Shown here: in pieces, positions 17,377 through 25,357 of the stretch | How positions within the stretch are numbered: the first letter of the stretch is position 1 | Layout of the letters: every line of letters begins with the position of its first letter | DNA from: Nocardia altamirensis NBRC 108246 | GTDB taxonomy: Bacteria; Actinomycetota; Actinomycetes; Mycobacteriales; Mycobacteriaceae | Assembly: GCF_001612685.1 (NCBI RefSeq) | Contig: NZ_BDAY01000053.1 | Span: 24,723 to 88,722 of the forward strand | Length of the DNA: 64,000 bases | Reading direction: 5' to 3' | Made by a program: the position numbers and the translations under genes | The notes under the pieces: generated by a model | What the model was told of the DNA's origin: nothing | Seen by the model: the letters and a program-made list of their open reading frames with translations, nothing else | The model's database searches: none

Positions 17377-18099
17377 ATGCGCAGCGGGCGAAAACTGGAC
17401 GAGGCACCGCGCAAGCGCGTCGACGCACGGACCGAGCGGTGGCGTGAGCACCGGCTGAAGGTCCGCGCCGAGTTCGTCGACGCGGCGTTCCGTGCGCTGG
17501 ACACGTTCGGCCCCGAGGTCAGCATGGGCGATATCGCCAAGGAGGCCGGCGCGGCGAAACCCAAGCTCTATCGGCATTTCGAGGACAAGACCGACCTCTA
17601 CAACGCCATCGTCGACCGGGTGCAGGACATGCTGTGGGAGCAGATCATCTCCAGCTTCGACCTGACCAACGATTCGGCGCGCGAGCTCGTGCGCAGGGGC
17701 GCGGCCGAGTACGTGCTCGTGGTGTCGGAGCACCCGAACGTCTTCCGGTTCATGCTGCACAGCCACTTTGCGCAGCGGTCCGACGATTCCGAACGTGCGC
17801 TGCAATCCGCACGGCAGTCGGCCAAGCGGGCCGCGGATCTGTTCGCCGACCTCGTCGGCGCCGAGTCGGTGGAGGTGGACGGGGTCGAGCTCGTCATCTA
17901 CTCGATCTTCGGCGCGGTCGCCTCGGCCACCGACTGGTGGCTCGGCGCGAATCGCGCGCAGCCGCATGCCATGCCGATCGAGAAGTTCGTCGCCTATCTC
18001 GCGGAGACCATCTCGGCGCTCACCCAAGCGAACGCCAGGCTCAGCGGCATCACCATCGATGCCGATCTGCCACTGCGCCTTGCCTTCTCCGGCGAGTAA
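17377..18099 (+). CDS. TetR family transcriptional regulator (divergent from the monooxygenase)
   Basis: 240 residues. An unusually long N-terminal basic extension (~30 residues) precedes the helix-turn-helix (MGDIAKEAGAAKPKLYRHFEDKTDL minus its ends, around residues 48-72). The ligand-binding part is of the longer TetR_C type. An overlapping GTG at 17374 is possible; I use the ATG. The 151 bases between it and the monooxygenase hold both promoters, but I see no clean palindrome there. Confidence 0.88.
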   Translation: MRSGRKLDEAPRKRVDARTERWREHRLKVRAEFVDAAFRALDTFGPEVSMGDIAKEAGAAKPKLYRHFEDKTDLYNAIVDRVQDMLWEQIISSFDLTNDSARELVRRGAAEYVLVVSEHPNVFRFMLHSHFAQRSDDSERALQSARQSAKRAADLFADLVGAESVEVDGVELVIYSIFGAVASATDWWLGANRAQPHAMPIEKFVAYLAETISALTQANARLSGITIDADLPLRLAFSGE

Positions 18100-18296
18100 C
18101 GGCGCAACCCCACCGACCGCCGCGTCGCCAGGTCGACACTGAAACGACGCTGAGGTCGGTGCTCGCATCCACTCGAACGACGCTGTTCTTGCTGTGCCGC
18201 TTCGTTGCGGCCAACTGCGTTTGCGACATCTTTATTGTCTCAGGACCCACCGACAAGAAATGGGCCCGCGCAGCGGCGCCGAACGCGCGATCGAAT

Positions 18297-19142
18297 TCAG
18301 TTGTCGTGCAACCGCCACAGTGGTGACACCGGGCCGTGCCCCGCGCCGAGGTCGTAGGACGCGGCGAGGCAGCGGTAGGTCCACTCCTTGGCGAACTCCA
18401 CCGCCGCAGGCACCGAGTACCCGTTCGCCAGCGCGCAGGCGATCGCCGCGGCGAGGGTGTCGCCGCCGCCGTGATCGTTGCCGGTGCTGATGCGCGGCGC
18501 GGTGAATTCCAGGAACTCTTCGCCGTCGAACAGCAGGTCGGTGCTGTACTCGGAGGACCGGAGATGTCCGCCCTTCACGATCGCCCATTGCGGGCCGAGC
18601 TTGTGCAGTGCCCGTGCGGCCTCGCGCGCGGAGGCGTCGTCGGTGACGTCGATCCCGGTGATCAGCCTGACCTCGTCGAGGTTCGGCGTGACAACGGTGG
18701 CCAGCGGGATCAAGGTGTGCCGCACCGCGTCCAGCGCTTCCTCGTGCAGCAGCGGGTCGCCGTGCATGGAGGCCGCCACCGGGTCGACGATCAGCGGGAT
18801 CTGTCCGTCGCGCCCGATGCCGACCTCGCGGCAGACATCGACGACCGCTTCGATGATGGCGGTGGAGGCCAGCATGCCGGTCTTGGCCGCGCCGACTCCG
18901 ATATCGGTCGTCACGGAGCGCACCTGGCCGGCCACGATGTGCGGCGGGATCTCGTGGAAGTCGCTGACTCCCGTCGAGTTCTGCACGGTCACCGCCGCGA
19001 CCGCGACGAGGGCATGCGCCCCGCAGAGCGCGATGGTGCGGGTGTCGGCCTGAATCCCGGCGCCGCCGCCGGAGTCGGTCCCGGCGATGGTGAGCACCCG
19101 GACGGGAGTCTGCCCCGCTGGGGTCAATGGCAGGAGTTTCAC
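18297..19142 (-). CDS. thiD: Hydroxymethylpyrimidine/phosphomethylpyrimidine kinase
   Basis: 281 residues from GTG at 19142. ThiD/ribokinase fold: the GTDSGGGAGIQAD motif at the N terminus binds HMP and ATP, and NDHGGGDTLAAA near residue 200 carries the anion hole and catalytic Asp. It phosphorylates HMP and HMP-P to HMP-PP for thiamine synthesis, downstream of ThiC, encoded 14 kb away here. The longer ATG start at 19184 adds 14 residues not typical of the family. No TPP riboswitch precedes it; it is divergent from a Zur-controlled gene. Confidence 0.92.
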   Translation of the reverse strand: MKLLPLTPAGQTPVRVLTIAGTDSGGGAGIQADTRTIALCGAHALVAVAAVTVQNSTGVSDFHEIPPHIVAGQVRSVTTDIGVGAAKTGMLASTAIIEAVVDVCREVGIGRDGQIPLIVDPVAASMHGDPLLHEEALDAVRHTLIPLATVVTPNLDEVRLITGIDVTDDASAREAARALHKLGPQWAIVKGGHLRSSEYSTDLLFDGEEFLEFTAPRISTGNDHGGGDTLAAAIACALANGYSVPAAVEFAKEWTYRCLAASYDLGAGHGPVSPLWRLHDN

Positions 19143-19209
19143 ACCACAGACCCTACGTTCGTCCGGCCGCGCGGCCATGGCCAACCGGCAACCCGGCGCC
19201 TCCCTCCTA

Positions 19210-19230
19210 AATGAAAACCATTATCATTAA
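19210..19230. promoter_or_regulatory. Zur box (zinc uptake regulator operator)
   Basis: An AT-rich near-palindrome, TGAAAACCATTATCA at 19212-19226 with flanking A/T, closely follows the actinobacterial Zur consensus TGAAAATCATTTTCA (recalled). It ends 3 bases before the ATG of the COG0523 GTPase at 19234, so bound Zur would block initiation. COG0523 zinc chaperones are a classical Zur-regulated class. Confidence 0.8.
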
Positions 19231-19233
19231 AGA

Positions 19234-20382
19234 ATGACGACGCCACTGAGCTCCGACCTGCTTCCCGTCACCGTGCTGTCCGGTTTCCTCGGTGCGGGGA
19301 AGACCACGCTGCTCAACCACATCCTCGCCAACCGGGAGGGCCGCAGGGTCGCGGTCATCGTCAACGACATGAGCGAGGTCAATATCGATGCCGCGCTCGT
19401 CGCGGGACAGGGGCATCTGGACCGCACCGAGGAAAAACTGGTCGAGCTGACCAACGGCTGCATCTGCTGCACGCTGCGCGAGGACCTGATCGAAGCGGTG
19501 GGCAGGCTCGCACGGGAGGGCCGGTTCGATCAGTTGGTGATCGAGTCGACGGGCATTTCCGAGCCGATGCCGGTCGCCGCGACCTTCGACTGGGAATTCG
19601 AAGACGGGTTCAAGCTCGGCGATATCGCACGTCTCGACACCATGGTGACGGTGGTCGACGCCTCGACCTTCCTCGCGGAAGTAGCCAAGGGGCAGGCGTT
19701 GGCCGAGCGGAATCTGCAAGCGGGCGAAGGCGATGCGCGCACCATCGCCGACTTGCTGGTGGATCAGGTGGAATTCGCCGATGTGCTGCTGGTGAACAAG
19801 ACCGATCTGGTCGGTGCGGCGGCTGCGGGGGCGGTGGAAGCGACTGTGCGCAGGCTCAATCCGCGGGCGCGGGTGTTGCGCACCACCAACGGAGTCGTCG
19901 AATTGGCGGAGGTGCTCGGCACCGGGCGCTACAACCCGGTGGTCGCCGCCGAGGCGGCGGGCTGGGCGGAGGAACTGGCAGGCGGGCATACGCCCGAGAC
20001 CGAGGAGTACGGCATTCGCAGCCTCACCTACACGGCCGATCGTCCGTTCCATCCGCAGCGCCTGGCCGCGGCGCTCGGCGAACTGCGAGGGTTGTTGCGC
20101 AGCAAGGGTTTCTGCTGGATCGCCAGCCGGGCCGAGCTGGCCGCCATCTGGTCGCAGGCCGGGCCGAACCTGGTCTTCGAGCCCGCCGCGTGGTGGTCGT
20201 CGCTGGAAGTGCCTGCCGGGCAAGAGCTTGTCTTCATCGGCATCAAGCTCGACCGGGACCGGGTGCGCGGATTGCTCGACGGCGCGCTGCTCACGGATGC
20301 GGAATTCGCCGCTGGCCCACTCGCGTGGGCCGAATACGCGGATCCGTTCCCTGCCTGGGGCGTGCTGCACGAGCACGTCTGA
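19234..20382 (+). CDS. COG0523 (CobW/YciC-like) GTPase, probable zinc metallochaperone
   Basis: 382 residues. Walker A GFLGAGKTT at about residues 17-25, the metal-binding GCICC motif (CxCC) near residue 75, and NKTD for guanine specificity near residue 188; a C-terminal CobW_C domain follows. These proteins deliver metal in a GTP-dependent way when zinc is scarce. The Zur box overlapping its promoter, seen directly upstream, supports zinc rather than cobalt or nitrile-hydratase iron as the metal. A hairpin follows at 20401-20435. Confidence 0.92.
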   Translation: MTTPLSSDLLPVTVLSGFLGAGKTTLLNHILANREGRRVAVIVNDMSEVNIDAALVAGQGHLDRTEEKLVELTNGCICCTLREDLIEAVGRLAREGRFDQLVIESTGISEPMPVAATFDWEFEDGFKLGDIARLDTMVTVVDASTFLAEVAKGQALAERNLQAGEGDARTIADLLVDQVEFADVLLVNKTDLVGAAAAGAVEATVRRLNPRARVLRTTNGVVELAEVLGTGRYNPVVAAEAAGWAEELAGGHTPETEEYGIRSLTYTADRPFHPQRLAAALGELRGLLRSKGFCWIASRAELAAIWSQAGPNLVFEPAAWWSSLEVPAGQELVFIGIKLDRDRVRGLLDGALLTDAEFAAGPLAWAEYADPFPAWGVLHEHV

Positions 20383-20400
20383 CGCACCGCCGCAACGACA

Positions 20401-20435
20401 GCGACCCACGCACCCGAGTTCGGGGCGTGGGTCGC
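20401..20435. terminator. Terminator hairpin
   Basis: GCGACCCACGC at 20401-20411 pairs perfectly with 20425-20435; the loop can pair further (CCGA/TCGG). It lies between the convergent COG0523 gene and the reductase at 20474. Confidence 0.7.
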
Positions 20436-20473
20436 GGGGGTCGGTCCGGCTGGTGCCGTGACACGGCCGGCGC

Positions 20474-21097
20474 CTAGTTGGAGATGCCGGGGGCCTTGCG
20501 GAGGTAGGTCGTGTCGTTCAGCTGTTCGAGCATGAAGTCGGCGATGTCGGCGCGGGAGATCTTCAGCGACAGGCCCTTTTCGTCGCCGGGGAAGCCGCGG
20601 CGGAAGGCGCGGGTGCGCGGTCCGTCGGTGAAGGCGCTCGGCCGCACGATGGTCCAGTCCAGGTCGCTGGCCTGGACGTACACCTCCTGCAGTTCGTGGT
20701 CGGCGTAGGCCGCCCGCAGCAGCATCCCGAACATCAAGTACTTCCACACGAAGTTCAGGTTGGGCTTGCTGTCGCCGACCCCGAGGGTCGTCTGCACGAT
20801 CAGCCGCTTCACCCCGGCCCGGTTCATCGCCTCGATCACCGCACGGGTGCCCTCGGCCCGGATCACGCCCTTGCGGCCTGCGCCGAGCGAGACGAGCACC
20901 GCGTCCTGTCCTGTCACCGCCCGTTCCACCGAATGCGTGTCCAGCACATCGCCTTCCACGACATGCAGCCGCTCGTGCCGCTGTCCGATGCTTGCCGCAC
21001 TGCGGGTGAAAGCGGTGACCTCGTGCCCCTCGGCGAGGGCCTGCTCGACGACCAGGCGACCGACCGTGCTCGTGGCTCCGAAGACTGCGATTTTCAT
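20474..21097 (-). CDS. NAD(P)-binding SDR-like reductase
   Basis: 207 residues, with an atypical Rossmann motif GATSTVGRLV at residues 7-16, where nucleotide-binding glycines are partly replaced. The family is the BVR-B/YwnB-like NAD(P)H-binding proteins (NmrA superfamily). Sec or membrane features are absent. It ends in TAG. Upstream, 21098-21225 carries its promoter. Reaction unknown; perhaps flavin or quinone reduction, or stress sensing. Confidence 0.83.
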   Translation of the reverse strand: MKIAVFGATSTVGRLVVEQALAEGHEVTAFTRSAASIGQRHERLHVVEGDVLDTHSVERAVTGQDAVLVSLGAGRKGVIRAEGTRAVIEAMNRAGVKRLIVQTTLGVGDSKPNLNFVWKYLMFGMLLRAAYADHELQEVYVQASDLDWTIVRPSAFTDGPRTRAFRRGFPGDEKGLSLKISRADIADFMLEQLNDTTYLRKAPGISN

Positions 21098-21225
21098 GGT
21101 GTTTCTCTCCTTGTCGAAAGCTGTTGTGCTGTTGATGAATTAAGTACAACAGCGGAGAGCGAGACGAACCATGGCCGTGCGTCTCGATGACATAAGAGAC
21201 TGTCTCGGGTGTCCGGAGCATGCGA

Positions 21226-21258
21226 ACGGCCCGCATCCGGTGGCTGGATGCGGGCCGT
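21226..21258. terminator. Terminator hairpin after epoxide hydrolase 1
   Basis: A perfect 13-bp stem (ACGGCCCGCATCC at 21226-21238 with 21246-21258) and a 7-base loop, 18 bases past the end of the - strand epoxide hydrolase. On the + strand it is followed by TTT. Confidence 0.8.
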
Positions 21259-21276
21259 TTCCTGCGCTTGGCAGCC

Positions 21277-22413
21277 TCAGTCGAGCTGGGCGAAGAACTC
21301 CCGGATATCGCCGACGTAGAGCTTCGGCGCCTGGTGCGCGGCGTAATGCCCGGACGCGTCGTTCGGGCCGCCGGTGGGCAGACCCGGATCGTAGGAGTTC
21401 CACCGGACGATGTTCTTGTGGTCGCGGTCGGCGAACCGGCGAATGGTCTGGAAATCACCCTTGAACAGGGCCACCGCGGTGGGTGTCGTGGTCGGGCCCT
21501 CGGGTGCTTCGGTGCTGTGCGCCGACTCGTAGTAGTACCGGACCGCGGAGGCTGCGGTGCCGGTCAGCCAGTAGAGGGCGACATTGCCGATGACGAAATC
21601 CGGGTCCAGGCTTTCACCGAAAAGCTGTGCGTTCCAACCCAACAGGCCGACCGGGGAGTCGGTGAGCGCATAGGCGAGCGTCTGCGGTTGCTGCGAGCAG
21701 AAGATGTTGAAGGCCATCTTGTTGTCCTGGAACCACTGCAGGTGGCCAAGGGCCGCCATGTCCTCGGCGGACAGGTCGACGAACTCGGCCGGGTCGCCGG
21801 ACGGGAACGAGAACAGTTGCGTCACATGGACACCCACCACCCGGTCGGGGGCAAGGCGGCCGATCTCGGGGGAGGCCATCGAGCCGCCGTCGTTGCCGAT
21901 CGCACCGAAGCGCTGGTAGCCGAGCCTGGTCATCAGCTCGAGCCAGGCCTTGGCGACGCGATGCATGTCCCAGCCGGTGCTGTGCGTCGGGCCGCCGAAG
22001 CCGACGCCGGGCAGGCCGGGGATCACCACGTGGAACGCCGGGTCGTCCGCCGAGGCAGGCGCGGTGAGCGGGCCGATGATGTCGAGGAATTCCAGCACCG
22101 AGCCGGGCCAGCCGTGCGTCAGGATCACCGGGGTCGCGTCCTCGCGCTCCGAGCGGACGTGCAGGAAGTAGATCTCCTCGCCGTCGATCTCCGTGGTGAA
22201 CTGCGGGTAAGCGTTCAACCGCGCCTCGAGCGCCCGCCAATCGAAGCTGTCCAGCCAGTACTCGGCGAGGGCCTGCACGCGCCCCTTCGGCACGCCGTAG
22301 GAGTCGCCGACGCCGGGCAGCTCGTCCGGCCACAGGGCACGGCGCAGCCGGTCGGCCAGATCATCGAGCTGCTGCTGGGGGACGTCGATGCGGAAGGGGC
22401 GGATGGCGGTCAT
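21277..22413 (-). CDS. Epoxide hydrolase, EHN family (paralogue 1)
   Basis: 378 residues. The N-terminal EHN domain (first ~110 residues; PFRIDVPQQQLDDLADRL) precedes an alpha/beta hydrolase with the oxyanion motif HGWPGS and the nucleophile elbow GNDGG, whose Asp is the nucleophile as in juvenile-hormone/microsomal epoxide hydrolases. It would convert epoxides to diols. It closely resembles the next gene upstream in domain order, and the promoter of each carries an almost identical 59-base operator region, so the two are co-regulated. Confidence 0.92.
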   Translation of the reverse strand: MTAIRPFRIDVPQQQLDDLADRLRRALWPDELPGVGDSYGVPKGRVQALAEYWLDSFDWRALEARLNAYPQFTTEIDGEEIYFLHVRSEREDATPVILTHGWPGSVLEFLDIIGPLTAPASADDPAFHVVIPGLPGVGFGGPTHSTGWDMHRVAKAWLELMTRLGYQRFGAIGNDGGSMASPEIGRLAPDRVVGVHVTQLFSFPSGDPAEFVDLSAEDMAALGHLQWFQDNKMAFNIFCSQQPQTLAYALTDSPVGLLGWNAQLFGESLDPDFVIGNVALYWLTGTAASAVRYYYESAHSTEAPEGPTTTPTAVALFKGDFQTIRRFADRDHKNIVRWNSYDPGLPTGGPNDASGHYAAHQAPKLYVGDIREFFAQLD

Positions 22414-22425
22414 GTCGATCTCCTC

Positions 22426-22484
22426 TTGAAACGGAATGTCTCGTTCTGTTTGAAACTCTATCAGAACGGATCATTCCGTTTCAA
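22426..22484. promoter_or_regulatory. Nested inverted-repeat operator, copy A (promoter of epoxide hydrolase 1)
   Basis: The 59 bases begin TTGAAACGGAATG and end with its exact reverse complement; inside lie CGTTCTG and CAGAACG, also exact complements. Each half (AAACGGAATG/CGTTCTGTTT and the mirror) is itself an imperfect palindrome typical of TetR operators. 54 of 59 bases match copy B at 23696-23754. It lies just upstream of the ATG at 22413, so it should overlap the promoter and leader. Confidence 0.8.
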
Positions 22485-22536
22485 TAGGAGTCTGAAACTT
22501 TCTGTTTTCGCAGCTTAGGGCGGTGGGAACGCATGA

Positions 22537-22578
22537 AGGCCGCGCTTCCTCCCCGGAGTTGGGAAGGATGCGCGGCCT
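22537..22578. terminator. Terminator hairpin after epoxide hydrolase 2
   Basis: AGGCCGCGC at 22537-22545 pairs with GCGCGGCCT at 22570-22578, with an inner TTCC/GGAA extension. It lies 18 bases past the stop of the - strand gene ending at 22596. Confidence 0.7.
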
Positions 22579-22595
22579 CCAGGGCTGCCCGCCGA

Positions 22596-23681
22596 CTACC
22601 GGTACTGTCCGAAGAACTCGGTGATCTCGTCCGCCATCAACTCGGGCGCGACGTGGTGCAGGTAGTGGGTGTACACCTCGTGGGTCCGCCACGACACGAT
22701 GTTGCTGTGATCCCGGTCCGCGAACCGGCGGATGCCGTGGAAGTCGCCGACCGACCCGGACAATGCGAGCGGGACCGTGGTCGGCCCGGTCGGCTGCTCG
22801 GCCCGGCTCTTCTCGAAGTAGTGCCGAATCGCGGAGCCCGCCGTGCCGGTGAGCCAGTGGATCGCGATGTTGGTCAGGACGAAGTCGTCGTCCAGGTCGG
22901 GTCCGAGCAGCTGGCCGTTCCAGCCGACCAGGCCCGCTGGCGAATCCATGATGGCGTGGGCCAGGGTCTGCGGCTGCTGGGACTGCAGGATGTTGAAGCC
23001 CATCTTGTTCTTGACGAACCAATCGAGCGTCGCCAGTGACTGCGCCTCCTCGTCGGTGAGGTCGGCCAGCTCGGCCGGGTCGCCGGTGGGGAATGCGTAC
23101 ACCTGCGAAACCTGCACGGCCACCACGTGTTCCGGATCCACCCTGCCGAGTTCGGGAGAGATCTGCGCACCGCCGTCGTTGCCGACGGCGCCGTACTTCT
23201 CGTAGCCGAGCCTGCTCATCAGTTCCGCCCATGCCTTGGCGATCCTGGTGTCGTTCCAGCCGGCATCCGTGGTCGTGCCGGAGAATCCGTACCCCGGCAC
23301 CGAGGGGATCACCAGGTCGTAGCCCGCCGCCGTGAGTGGTGCGATCACGCCGAGGAACTCGACGAAGGTGCCGGGCCAGCCGTGCGTGAGGATCAGCGGA
23401 AAGGCATTGTCCCGGTCGGACTTCACGTGCAGGAAGTGGATGTTTTGCCCATCGATCTCAGTTGTGAACTGCGGGTACGCGTTGAGCTTCGCCTCGACCT
23501 CGCGCCAGTCGAAGCCGTCGCGCCAGTAGTTCACCAGGTGCCGCACCCGGTCCACGCTCACGCCGTAGGTGTCGCCCGAGCCCGGGATCTGATCCGCCCA
23601 CCTGGTGCGCGCCAGTCGATCCTGCAGGTCGTCGAGGTCGGCCTGGTCGACGTTGATGCGGAAGGGGGTGATGGTGGTCAT
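22596..23681 (-). CDS. Epoxide hydrolase, EHN family (paralogue 2)
   Basis: 361 residues from the ATG at 23681 (AAAAAGGAG upstream; the longer frame enters the operator). Same architecture as paralogue 1: EHN domain, HGWPGT, nucleophile elbow GNDGG. The two share long identical stretches such as the NAYPQFTTEIDG block, showing a tandem duplication followed by divergence. Divergent from the TetR gene at 23771, with operator copy B between them. Ends in TAG. Natural substrate unknown. Confidence 0.92.
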   Translation of the reverse strand: MTTITPFRINVDQADLDDLQDRLARTRWADQIPGSGDTYGVSVDRVRHLVNYWRDGFDWREVEAKLNAYPQFTTEIDGQNIHFLHVKSDRDNAFPLILTHGWPGTFVEFLGVIAPLTAAGYDLVIPSVPGYGFSGTTTDAGWNDTRIAKAWAELMSRLGYEKYGAVGNDGGAQISPELGRVDPEHVVAVQVSQVYAFPTGDPAELADLTDEEAQSLATLDWFVKNKMGFNILQSQQPQTLAHAIMDSPAGLVGWNGQLLGPDLDDDFVLTNIAIHWLTGTAGSAIRHYFEKSRAEQPTGPTTVPLALSGSVGDFHGIRRFADRDHSNIVSWRTHEVYTHYLHHVAPELMADEITEFFGQYR

Positions 23682-23695
23682 CGGGTTGCTCCTTT

Positions 23696-23754
23696 TTGAA
23701 ACGGAATGCTTCGTTCTGTTTGAAACCGTAGCAGAACGGATCATTCCGTTTCAA
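23696..23754. promoter_or_regulatory. Nested inverted-repeat operator, copy B (between epoxide hydrolase 2 and TetR)
   Basis: Same structure as 22426-22484: outer 13-base arms TTGAAACGGAATG and complement, inner 7-base arms, 13-base centre. It lies in the 89-base gap between two divergent starts (23681 and 23771), so it can control both. The adjacent TetR protein is the obvious binder (inference). Confidence 0.82.
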
Positions 23755-23770
23755 GTGCTATCCTCGATTC

Positions 23771-24418
23771 ATGGCGAAGACATCCGATATCCCAGCTCAG
23801 AAGGCCCTGCCCGGTCGCAAGGCGCAGGCGGCGCGTAACGATGGCCTCATCCTGGACGCCGCCCGCGCCGTCTTCCTGGCCGATGCCAACGCGCCGATCG
23901 CCGCCGTCGCGGAACGCGCGGGCGTCGGGATCAGTGCGCTCTACCGCCGCTATCCGAGCAAGGAGGATCTGCTTCGCACGCTGTGCCAGGACGGTCTCCG
24001 CAGGTACAACCTGGAAGCCGATGCGGCGCTGGAAGATTCGGATGGGTGGCAGGCGCTGGTCGACTTCCTTTCCCGAATCGTCGACGCCGACGTGCACTCG
24101 CTGACGGTTCATCTGGCAGGCACGTTCACACCGGACGAGTCCTTCCTGCCCGATGTCCTGCATTCGGCCGAGGTGACCGAGGAGATCGTCCGCCGCGCAC
24201 ACGCCACCGGACGGTTGCGGCCCGAGGTGAATGCGCAGGATCTCGCCCTGATCCTGGAGTCGTGCGCGGCGATCACATTGCCGAATCCCACGCGCAGCAC
24301 GGAATTACGCCGTCGCGTGCTCGCCATGCTTGTTGCCGGTCTTGCCGCACACGGTGACCTGCCGGGTCCGCCGCCCGCGGCGGGTGAGTTCGCGTGGCGC
24401 TGGGAGCGGCGCCACTAG
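23771..24418 (+). CDS. TetR family regulator, probable repressor of both epoxide hydrolases
   Basis: 215 residues with an N-terminal helix-turn-helix (AAVAERAGVGISALYRRY) followed by PSKEDLL and a helical ligand domain (SBP-like TetR_C). Divergent from epoxide hydrolase 2 over operator copy B; the second operator copy in front of epoxide hydrolase 1 implies a two-promoter regulon plus autoregulation. Ends with TAG 8 bases before the convergent thioesterase gene. Confidence 0.9.
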   Translation: MAKTSDIPAQKALPGRKAQAARNDGLILDAARAVFLADANAPIAAVAERAGVGISALYRRYPSKEDLLRTLCQDGLRRYNLEADAALEDSDGWQALVDFLSRIVDADVHSLTVHLAGTFTPDESFLPDVLHSAEVTEEIVRRAHATGRLRPEVNAQDLALILESCAAITLPNPTRSTELRRRVLAMLVAGLAAHGDLPGPPPAAGEFAWRWERRH

Positions 24419-24426
24419 GAATCGGG

Positions 24427-25305
24427 TCAGCGGTTGGCCAGGTACAAGGTTTGGGTGCTGCGGCCGAGTGGACCTTTTTCATCGAAGAGGGCGGACTCGG
24501 CCAGGCCGATGCCGTGCGGCTGGGGATAGGTGACCGCGTCCAGGCACACCCATTCGCCAACGGGTTGGCGGTGCAGGGTCACCGTGAGATCGGTGTTGAT
24601 GAAAAGGTAGCTGCTCCAATCGAGCACCGCGCTGACGCCGTTGCCGGAGTCGGCCGCCGCGAGCGTGCGTTCCAGCGGGCTCGGGTCGGTGCCTGCGACG
24701 ATCGGGTATTTCAGGCGGATCCAGCAGATCGCCGGGCCCGGATCGACGAAAGATCCAGTGATGAAACGGTATTCGATGCCGGTGTGGAACCCGACCGGCT
24801 GGGTCGACGGGAACGGCGTCGAGCCGTGCGCGTGCTCGATGCCGGGGCGGGTGCCGGTCGGCAGAATCTGTTCGGTGAGTGCGAGTTCCGGATCGGCGCG
24901 CTTGAAACGCCAAGCGTTGGCCTGCATCACGGGGCCGCGATCCGTGGACAGCGTCGCCTGGATCAGTTCGACGCTGCGACCGGAACGGGCGACGCGGGTC
25001 TGTACGGTCAGCGGCGCCAGCGGGACCGGGCCCAAGATTTCCACCGCGACCCGGCCGACCTGGAAACCCTCGCGTGGTTCGCAGCGCTCGATCGCGTAAC
25101 CGAGCAGCGCGGAGGGCGGGCCTGCGTGCTGTGCGTCGGGCGACCACGGACCCCTGGTGAGTTCGGTCGAGAGAAACCGTTGCGGGTCTGCCGGATCCGG
25201 CAGGTAGAAGGCGGTCGGTCCACTGTCCTCGGTCTTCGGGCCGGATTCGGGCGCCGTCGACGGCGCGCCTGCGGCTGACGGTGGTGTGCCCGGTGCGTTA
25301 CCCAT
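24427..25305 (-). CDS. Acyl-CoA thioesterase family protein (double hotdog, TesB-like)
   Basis: 292 residues. After a ~35-residue Pro/Ala/Gly-rich N terminus comes a hotdog domain with WSPDAQHAGPPSALLGYAIE, where the HAGPP segment matches the HGG-type motif of TesB-like N-terminal domains. The second half resembles the C-terminal hotdog. Expected to hydrolyse acyl-CoA thioesters. Between a TetR gene (convergent) and a ketoacyl synthase gene on the same strand, 52 bases upstream, with which it may be co-transcribed. Confidence 0.82.
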   Translation of the reverse strand: MGNAPGTPPSAAGAPSTAPESGPKTEDSGPTAFYLPDPADPQRFLSTELTRGPWSPDAQHAGPPSALLGYAIERCEPREGFQVGRVAVEILGPVPLAPLTVQTRVARSGRSVELIQATLSTDRGPVMQANAWRFKRADPELALTEQILPTGTRPGIEHAHGSTPFPSTQPVGFHTGIEYRFITGSFVDPGPAICWIRLKYPIVAGTDPSPLERTLAAADSGNGVSAVLDWSSYLFINTDLTVTLHRQPVGEWVCLDAVTYPQPHGIGLAESALFDEKGPLGRSTQTLYLANR

Positions 25306-25357
25306 GTCCTCACGAAATCAGATGACGGGTGCGGGCGTGGCGGGGGGTCTGTGGTGC

